From Variovorax paradoxus EPS (GTDB taxonomy: Bacteria; Pseudomonadota; Gammaproteobacteria; Burkholderiales; Burkholderiaceae_C): a stretch of DNA of 64,000 nucleotides. This document shows positions 58,867 through 64,000 of the stretch, piece by piece. The translations under genes were made by a program, and so were the position numbers. The notes beneath the pieces were generated by a model. That model saw nothing but the letters and a program-made list of their open reading frames with translations, made no database searches and was not told the DNA's origin. Every line of letters starts with the position of its first letter. Within the stretch, counting starts at the first letter, position 1. The stretch lies in contig NC_014931.1 in assembly GCF_000184745.1 (NCBI RefSeq), positions 4,092,001-4,156,000 on the forward strand. The letters run 5' to 3'.

Positions 58867-60576
58867 TCAAGCCGGCACGGCCATCGACGCCGCGCGCTGC
58901 ACGACGTCGCGCGCCATGGCCTGGGCGAGTTCATGCTCGCCGAGGAAGACCGTGACGGCCGTTTCCTGCTTGAGCAGCGTGGCTTCCTGTTCGTTGTGGC
59001 TGCGGATCACGGTCTGGATCGCCGGGTTGAGCGTGCGTGCGGTCTCGATCATCTGGCGCACGTTCAGGGTGTCGGGCGTGGCCACCACCAGCACGCGGGC
59101 GCGGGCGATGTGCGCCTGGATCAGCACGGCCGGGTCCGCCGCATCGCCCCACACGGCGGCGATGCCGCCCTCGCGCAGCTTCTCGACCAGTTCGCGGTTC
59201 TGCTCGGCCACCACGTAGGGAATGTCGTTCGCCTCGAGCTCGGCCGCGATGCGGCGCCCGACGCGGCCATAGCCGACCAACACCACCTGCCTGGACAGGT
59301 ACTTCGCTTCGGTGGTCATCGGCAGTTCGGCCAGCGGGTCGCTGCGCGATTCGAGCTTGCGTGCGAATGAGGAATGCGCGTGCAGCCACTTCTGCATCGG
59401 CGCGATGAGGCTGAACCACAGCGGGTTGGTCGCAATGGAAATGAGCGCGCCCGCGAGCACGAGGCTCTGCCCCTCGACCGGCAGCAGGCCCAGCGACACG
59501 CCCAACCCGGCCAGGATGAAAGAGAACTCGCCGATCTGCGCGAGGCTCGCGCTCACCGTGAGCGCCGTGGCCAGCGGGTAGCGGAACCCCAGCACCAGCG
59601 CGCAGGCCGCGAGCGACTTGCCCAGCACGATCACCAGCACCACCGCGAGCACCTGCAGCGGGCGATCGATCAGCACCGAGGGGTCGAACAGCATGCCCAC
59701 CGACACGAAGAACAGCACCGCAAAGGCATCGCGCAGCGGCAGCGACTCCTGCGCCGCCCGGTGGCTGAACTGCGACTCGCGCATCACCATGCCGGCAAAG
59801 AAGGCGCCGAGCGCGAACGACACGCCGAAGAGCGCCGCCGAAGCGAAGGCGATGCTCACGGCGGCCGCCACCACGCACAGCGTGAACAGCTCGCGCGAGC
59901 CGGTTCGGGTGACCTGCCAGAGGATCCACGGGAACACGCGCCGGCCCACCACGAGCATCAGCACGACGAAGCCGCCGACCTGCAGGAGCGTGAGGCCGAG
60001 GGTCTGCCAGAGCGGGTCCGCGGGGCCGCCGCCGTTGTCGGGGGTGCCGCCGAGCGCGCCGGCCAGCGGGGGCATGAGCACCAGCACGAGCACCATGGCG
60101 AGGTCTTCGACGACGAGCCAGCCGATGGCGATGCGGCCGGTGAACGAATCCAGGATGCCCAGGCTCTCGAGCGCGCGCAGCAGCACGACGGTGCTGGCCA
60201 CCGAGAGCGCGAGGCCGAACACGAGTGCGGCGCCGGGGCTCCAGCCCCACCACATCGCAAGGCCGCCGCCGAGCAGCGTGGCGACGGCGATCTGCGCCAG
60301 TGCGCCGGGCAGCGCGATCTTGCGCACGGCCAGGAGGTCGTCGAGGGAGAAGTGAAGGCCGACGCCGAACATCAGCAACATGACGCCGATTTCGGCGAGC
60401 TGCGCGGCAATGCTTGCATCGGCCACGAAGCCGGGAGTGAAGGGGCCGATGATCACGCCCGCGAGGAGGTACCCCACGAGGGCCGGCAGCCGCAGCTTGG
60501 CTGCCAGGAAACCGAACACCAGCGCGAGGCCGAGGCCGGCGGCAATGGTGTTGATGAGGGAAACGCTGTGCGGCAT
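58867..60576 (-). CDS. ybaL: CPA2 cation:proton antiporter, YbaL type
   Basis: A 569-residue inner-membrane antiporter with 12-13 helices (GYLLAGVIIGPFTPGFVAD is nearly identical to E. coli YbaL) and a C-terminal TrkA-N Rossmann domain (QVVLVGYGRVGRRIAAELE, about residue 410 on) that binds a nucleotide and gates transport. It should exchange K+ or another monovalent cation for protons. Start 60576 is chosen because homologs begin at this MPHSVSL-like position; the ATG at 60612 adds 12 residues. Regulation by the TrkA domain links it to redox or glutathione state in related KefB/C proteins. Confidence 0.9.
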   Translation of the reverse strand: MPHSVSLINTIAAGLGLALVFGFLAAKLRLPALVGYLLAGVIIGPFTPGFVADASIAAQLAEIGVMLLMFGVGLHFSLDDLLAVRKIALPGALAQIAVATLLGGGLAMWWGWSPGAALVFGLALSVASTVVLLRALESLGILDSFTGRIAIGWLVVEDLAMVLVLVLMPPLAGALGGTPDNGGGPADPLWQTLGLTLLQVGGFVVLMLVVGRRVFPWILWQVTRTGSRELFTLCVVAAAVSIAFASAALFGVSFALGAFFAGMVMRESQFSHRAAQESLPLRDAFAVLFFVSVGMLFDPSVLIDRPLQVLAVVLVIVLGKSLAACALVLGFRYPLATALTVSASLAQIGEFSFILAGLGVSLGLLPVEGQSLVLAGALISIATNPLWFSLIAPMQKWLHAHSSFARKLESRSDPLAELPMTTEAKYLSRQVVLVGYGRVGRRIAAELEANDIPYVVAEQNRELVEKLREGGIAAVWGDAADPAVLIQAHIARARVLVVATPDTLNVRQMIETARTLNPAIQTVIRSHNEQEATLLKQETAVTVFLGEHELAQAMARDVVQRAASMAVPA

Positions 60577-60639
60577 CTCTGCATTTTGCAGGAACGAGGG
60601 GTGGCCCTTCATGTCAATGCCCTCTGACCGGCCTTCGGT

Positions 60640-60675
60640 CTTGCTCCCTCTCCCGTTTGCGGGAGAGGGAGCAAG
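60640..60675. terminator. Perfect 16-bp hairpin after dctA
   Basis: CTTGCTCCCTCTCCCG pairs perfectly with CGGGAGAGGGAGCAAG around a TTTG loop, 9 bases past the dctA stop on the minus strand. It shares its core with the repeat arms at 29410-29518. No T tract follows, so it may work as a Rho-independent-like stop or an mRNA 3' stabiliser. Confidence 0.6.
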
Positions 60676-60684
60676 ACAAGAGCC

Positions 60685-62028
60685 TCAGCCGGCCATCTTG
60701 CTGTCGCGGGCGCCTTCCAGCACTTCGGGCTCTTGCGATTCGACCCAGCTCTCGTTGTTCAGGCCCGCCTGCAGACGATTCATGTCGAGCTCGTTGGTCC
60801 ACTTGGCCACCACGATGGTCGCCACGCCGTTGCCGATCAGGTTGGTCAGCGCGCGGGCTTCCGACATGAAGCGGTCGATGCCCAGGATGAGCGCGAGCCC
60901 CGCCACCGGCACGTGGCCCACGGCCGAGAGCGTCGCAGCCAGCACGATGAAGCCGCTGCCGGTGACACCCGCCGCGCCCTTCGAGGTGAGCAGCAGCACC
61001 GCGAGCAGCGTGATCTCCTGCACCAGCGTCATGGGCGTGTTGGTCGCCTGCGCGATGAACACCGCGGCCATCGTGAGATAGATCGAGGTGCCGTCCAGGT
61101 TGAACGAGTAGCCGGTCGGGATCACGAGGCCCACGCAGGTCTTGTTCGCGCCCAGGTTCTCCATCTTTTCCATCATGCGCGGCAGCACCGATTCGCTGGA
61201 GGACGTGCCCAGCACGATCAGGAGTTCTTCCTTGATGTACTTGATGAACTTCCAGATGCTGAATCCGTGGAATCGCGCAATGAGCCCGAGCACCACGAAG
61301 ATGAACAGGAGGCAGGTGAGATAGAACGTGCCCATCAGCTTGCCCAGAGAGAAGAGGCTCCCCACGCCGTACTTGCCGATCGTGAAGGCCATGGCGCCGA
61401 AGGCACCGATGGGCGCGAGCTTCATGATGTAGCCGACGATCACGAAGAGCACGTGCGAGCCCTTCTCGATCACGTCGAACACCAGCGTGCCGCGGCCGCC
61501 GAAGCGGTGCAGGGCAAAGCCGAACAGCACCGCGATCAGGAGCACCTGCAGGATCTCGCCCTTGGCGAAGGCATCGACGATGGTGCTGGGAATGATGTTG
61601 AGCAGGAAGTCGACCGTGCCGGTCATCTTGCCCGGGCCGGTGTAGGCGGCGATGGCCTTGGTGTCGAGCGTGGCCGCATCGATGTTCATGCCGGCGCCGG
61701 GCTTGAGCACGTTGACCAGCACAAGGCCGACCACCAGCGCGATGGAGCTCACGACCTCGAAGTACAGGAGTGCGAGGCCGCCGGTCTTGCCGACCTTCTT
61801 CATGTCCTCCATGCCGGCGATGCCGACCACCACCGTGCAGAAGATGATCGGCGCGATGATCATCTTGATGAGCTTGATGAAGCCGTCGCCCAGCGGCTTC
61901 ATGCTCTCCCCGATTGCCGGGTAGAAATAGCCCAGAAGCACGCCGATGATCACCGCGGTGATCACCTGCACATAGAGGGAGCGGTAGAGCGGGAGCTTCT
62001 TGGCGGATGTGTTTGTTGTGTGTTCCAT
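60685..62028 (-). CDS. dctA: C4-dicarboxylate/proton symporter DctA
   Basis: A 447-residue sodium/proton:dicarboxylate symporter of the DAACS family for succinate, fumarate and malate. The family motifs are [18 protein letters not shown] (hairpin 1), [20 protein letters not shown] (NLDGT region) and [19 protein letters not shown] with the substrate Asp/Arg. GGAGG stands before ATG 62028; upstream in-frame ATGs lack this. The symporter is well placed in a genus that grows on organic acids. Confidence 0.95.
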   Translation of the reverse strand: MEHTTNTSAKKLPLYRSLYVQVITAVIIGVLLGYFYPAIGESMKPLGDGFIKLIKMIIAPIIFCTVVVGIAGMEDMKKVGKTGGLALLYFEVVSSIALVVGLVLVNVLKPGAGMNIDAATLDTKAIAAYTGPGKMTGTVDFLLNIIPSTIVDAFAKGEILQVLLIAVLFGFALHRFGGRGTLVFDVIEKGSHVLFVIVGYIMKLAPIGAFGAMAFTIGKYGVGSLFSLGKLMGTFYLTCLLFIFVVLGLIARFHGFSIWKFIKYIKEELLIVLGTSSSESVLPRMMEKMENLGANKTCVGLVIPTGYSFNLDGTSIYLTMAAVFIAQATNTPMTLVQEITLLAVLLLTSKGAAGVTGSGFIVLAATLSAVGHVPVAGLALILGIDRFMSEARALTNLIGNGVATIVVAKWTNELDMNRLQAGLNNESWVESQEPEVLEGARDSKMAG

Positions 62029-62105
62029 GACTTGCCTCCGGAAGGGTTGAGAACTGTAGGCTCGTATCGGGTGTTTTCCATTCGTAAAAGCCACATCGCA
62101 GGAAC

Positions 62106-62132
62106 AAAAAAACCCGCCGAAGCGGGTTTTTC
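62106..62132 (-). terminator. Intrinsic terminator of phaB
   Basis: AAAACCCGC and GCGGGTTTT with a CGAA loop, flanked by long A and T runs, make a classical terminator on either strand. It is the first such structure downstream of the phaB stop (62314), after the large palindrome. Confidence 0.8.
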
Positions 62133-62177
62133 GATCAGGTTGCGGTCAGCATCAGAAGGTGTGAATGAACTCGGCGT

Positions 62178-62290
62178 GCCCGAGCAGCACGCTCAGGCGC
62201 GCCCGATCAAGGCGCAAAGCGCAGCCATAGCTTGAGCTATGGCGAGCATTTGCAACGCGGAGCGGGTGTGCCTGAGCGGGATGAGCGGGC
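62178..62290. repeat. 113-nt imperfect palindrome
   Basis: Two arms of about 55 bases read almost as reverse complements of each other: GCCCG..CGCTCAGGC..CCCG..TC..GCG..GCAAA..GC..GCCATAGCT, centred on CCATAGCT-TG-AGCTATGG (62225-62242). It fills the space between the phaB stop and its terminator. Either a dispersed repeat or a very stable RNA structure in the phaB 3' end. Confidence 0.65.
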
Positions 62291-62313
62291 ATGACGGGTT
62301 CGTTCATACCTTC

Positions 62314-63051
62314 TTAATGCATGTGGAGGCCGCCGTTGACCGAGAAATCGGCCCCGGTGGAGTAGCCGCCTTCGTCCGTGGCCAGCCACGAGATGATCGA
62401 GGCGATTTCGCTCGGCTCGCCCAGGCGCTTGACCGGGATGGTGGCCACGATCTTGTCGAGCACTTCCTGGCGGATGGCCTTGACCATGTCGGTGCCGATG
62501 TAGCCCGGGCTCACGGTGTTGACCGTCACGCCCTTGTTGGCCAGCTCCTGCGCCAGCGCCATCGTGAAGCCGTGCATGCCGGCCTTGGCCGCCGAATAGT
62601 TGGTCTGGCCCGCCTGGCCCTTGGCGCCGTTCACCGAGCTGATGTTGATGATGCGGCCCCAGCCCTTTTCCACCATGTCGCCCACCACCTGCTTGGTGAC
62701 GTTGAACATGCTGTTGAGGTTGGTCTCGATCACCGCGCTCCAGTCCTCGGGCGTCATCTTGAGGAACATGCGGTCGCGCGTGATGCCGGCGTTGTTGACC
62801 AGCACGTCGATGGGACCATGCGCTGCCTTGGCGGCAGAGAAGGCCTCGACGGTGGATTGCCAGTCGCCGACATTGCCGACCGAGGCATGGAACTCGAAGC
62901 CTTCGGCTTTCTGTTCGGCGAGCCACTTGGCGTGGTCGCGTGTGGGGCCGCAACCGGCGACCACGGTGAATCCGTCTCTGTGCAGACGTTGGCAGATGGC
63001 TGTTCCGATGCCACCCATGCCCCCGGTGACATATGCAACTTTCTTGCTCAT
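62314..63051 (-). CDS. phaB: Acetoacetyl-CoA reductase
   Basis: A 245-residue SDR that reduces acetoacetyl-CoA to (R)-3-hydroxybutyryl-CoA with NADPH for polyhydroxybutyrate synthesis. VTGGMGGIGTAICQRL, NNAGITRDRMFLKM, the catalytic SSVNGAKGQAGQTNYSAAKAG (in part; Tyr-x-x-x-Lys) and PGYIGTDMVKAI follow PhaB closely. AAGGAAA precedes ATG 63051. PhaA and PhaC are not adjacent. The other SDR in the window, at 14338, is clearly a different subtype. Confidence 0.93.
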   Translation of the reverse strand: MSKKVAYVTGGMGGIGTAICQRLHRDGFTVVAGCGPTRDHAKWLAEQKAEGFEFHASVGNVGDWQSTVEAFSAAKAAHGPIDVLVNNAGITRDRMFLKMTPEDWSAVIETNLNSMFNVTKQVVGDMVEKGWGRIINISSVNGAKGQAGQTNYSAAKAGMHGFTMALAQELANKGVTVNTVSPGYIGTDMVKAIRQEVLDKIVATIPVKRLGEPSEIASIISWLATDEGGYSTGADFSVNGGLHMH

Positions 63052-63245
63052 GAAATTTCCTTGATGTTTGCTTGGCAAAAGCCTGAACGGCCGCCTTCAC
63101 TCTAGCCATTTTCACGCCACCGACCTCTGAGGAAAACACTGAGCCAACCTTGCAACCAGCTGTCACGGAGCGCTGCAAAGGTGCAACCTATATGCTCAGC
63201 TCTGTACGCTCTTGCTCACGCATCGACCTCAAGGAGTTCGAAAGT

Positions 63246-63896
63246 ATGAATTTCGGGATCATCGTATTCCCCGACGTCGAGGAACTCGATTTCGTCGGCC
63301 CCTGGGAAATGCTCACCATGTGGAGCAAGCTCGCCGCGGGACCTGAGAACTGCCTGATCGTCGCGGAGAAAACCGGGCCGGTGGTCTGCGCCAAGGGGCT
63401 TTCGATCAATCCGCACGTGTCGTTCGCCGACTGCCCGCCCCTCGATTACCTGCTCGTGCCCGGCGGCATGGGCACGCGGCGCGAGGTCGACAACCCCGCG
63501 ATGGTGCAGTTCCTGGCCCAGCAGGCGCCGGGGTGCAAGGCGCTGCTGTCGGTATGCACCGGCGCCTTCGTCTTGCATGCGGCGGGCCTGCTCGCAGGCA
63601 AGACAGCCACCACGCACTGGGGTTCGCTCGATCGCCTGCGGGCGCTGGGCGACGTGAAGGTGGTCGAACAGCGCTTTGTGCAGGACGGCGACACCTGGAC
63701 TTCGGCCGGTGTCTCGGCCGGCACCGACCTGATGCTCGGGTTCATCGCGCACACCGCCGGCGAGGAAGCCGCCGCCAAGGTGCAGTTGCAGTCCGAGTAC
63801 TACCCGGCGGACAAGGTCTACGGCAACACGGCGAGCCACGAGCGTGCGCCGGCGTATGTGCGGCAGCCGGGCGGCAAGCTGCGGAAGACGCCGTGA
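63246..63896 (+). CDS. DJ-1/PfpI-family protein
   Basis: A 216-residue protein of the DJ-1/PfpI superfamily. The nucleophile is Cys104 in LLSVCTGAFVLHAAGLL, followed by ATTHWGSLDRL, the pattern of isonitrile hydratase and AraC-associated members rather than of the protease PfpI. Possible roles are hydration of a small molecule or glyoxal detoxification. AAGGAG nine bases upstream fixes ATG 63246. The stop overlaps the GTG of the CinA-type gene by 4 nt. Confidence 0.87.
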   Translation: MNFGIIVFPDVEELDFVGPWEMLTMWSKLAAGPENCLIVAEKTGPVVCAKGLSINPHVSFADCPPLDYLLVPGGMGTRREVDNPAMVQFLAQQAPGCKALLSVCTGAFVLHAAGLLAGKTATTHWGSLDRLRALGDVKVVEQRFVQDGDTWTSAGVSAGTDLMLGFIAHTAGEEAAAKVQLQSEYYPADKVYGNTASHERAPAYVRQPGGKLRKTP

Positions 63897-64000
63897 GCGC
63901 TGCACCTTCTTCAGAACTCGAGTCGCTCGCCGTGCTCGCCGCCCGTGTCGGTGCGACGCTGCGCGAACGGCGGCAGACAGTAGCGGTCGCCGAGTCGTCG
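63893..64000 (+). CDS. pncC: CinA-family nicotinamide-nucleotide amidohydrolase, N-terminal part only
   Basis: The first 36 codons are present, starting at GTG 63893 in the preceding stop. LAVLAARVGATLRERRQTVA followed by VAESS matches the start of the CinA C-terminal (PncC) domain, which deamidates nicotinamide mononucleotide to recycle NAD. The conserved AES-C-T-G-G motif is cut by the window edge after AESS. The rest of the protein lies outside. Confidence 0.75.
   Translation, partial: MSAAPSSELESLAVLAARVGATLRERRQTVAVAESS

Noticed and set aside
1..64000. tRNA, rRNA, CRISPR, insertion sequence or prophage
   Set aside because: No cloverleaf, rRNA core, spaced direct repeats, transposase or phage structural genes were recognised on reading both strands.

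Overview
The window is GC-rich, densely packed chromosomal DNA with short intergenic gaps and many 4-nt stop/start overlaps. Many LysR regulators, two Bug/TctC tricarboxylate-type receptors, an AtuA pair, a CobN-type cobalt chelatase, PhaB and homogentisate catabolism all fit a metabolically versatile soil betaproteobacterium of the Comamonadaceae, probably Variovorax or a close relative. That assignment is inferred from gene content and style. I saw no rRNA, tRNA, CRISPR array, transposase or prophage.

Layout. 1-5.6 kb: end of a small membrane protein, an MFS exporter with a divergent LysR regulator, a RibD-like reductase, a cupin and a GAF-GGDEF diguanylate cyclase. 5.6-19.7 kb: an IclR regulator divergent from a 13-gene catabolic operon. 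It encodes a complete branched-chain-type ABC importer, GMC alcohol oxidase, aldehyde dehydrogenase, SDR, fumarylacetoacetase, NIPSNAP protein, homogentisate dioxygenase, Bug receptor and FMN reductase. The set looks built to import an aromatic alcohol or aldehyde, oxidise it to (or near) homogentisate and cleave the ring. 19.7-29.3 kb: a low-GC orphan gene, a LysR/quinone-reductase pair, and a LysR/AtuA/Bug/lipoprotein-hydrolase cluster. 29.5-34.2 kb: a LacI-type regulator with its own operator, a TIM-barrel isomerase and an orphan sugar-binding protein; then HxlR with a Gdx-type guanidinium exporter, and a DUF427 protein. 34.3-39.1 kb: small secreted, cupin, epimerase, MocR and VOC genes, and an 89-aa gene between two hairpins.

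39.1-41.1 kb holds one unusual 655-aa protein joining ankyrin repeats, a DUF6891-like module, a WGR-like module and an apparently intact ATP-dependent DNA-ligase fold. 41.4-45.8 kb is a tightly coupled chain GNAT - RIO kinase - BtuF-like protein - GNAT - SET protein.

46.2-57.97 kb (minus strand) is a cobalt/cobalamin operon opened by a cobalamin riboswitch: TonB receptor, PepSY membrane protein, CbiM, CobW, CobN, then a ChlI-like AAA+ gene that runs into a VWA frame. No ATG or GTG precedes the VWA domain. The junction carries an A7 slippery heptamer followed six bases later by a nested stem-loop, so both the small and the medium chelatase subunits are probably made from one gene by programmed -1 frameshifting.

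58-64 kb: two small unknown genes, a YbaL-type antiporter, DctA, PhaB, a DJ-1/PfpI protein and the start of a CinA/PncC gene. Dispersed palindromic repeats (REP-like, GC-rich hairpins and a 113-nt imperfect palindrome) sit in several gaps. The gaps at 37780-38187, 41063-41431 and 57570-58060 are described under the hairpin, small-ORF and riboswitch entries; other gaps are under 300 bases.
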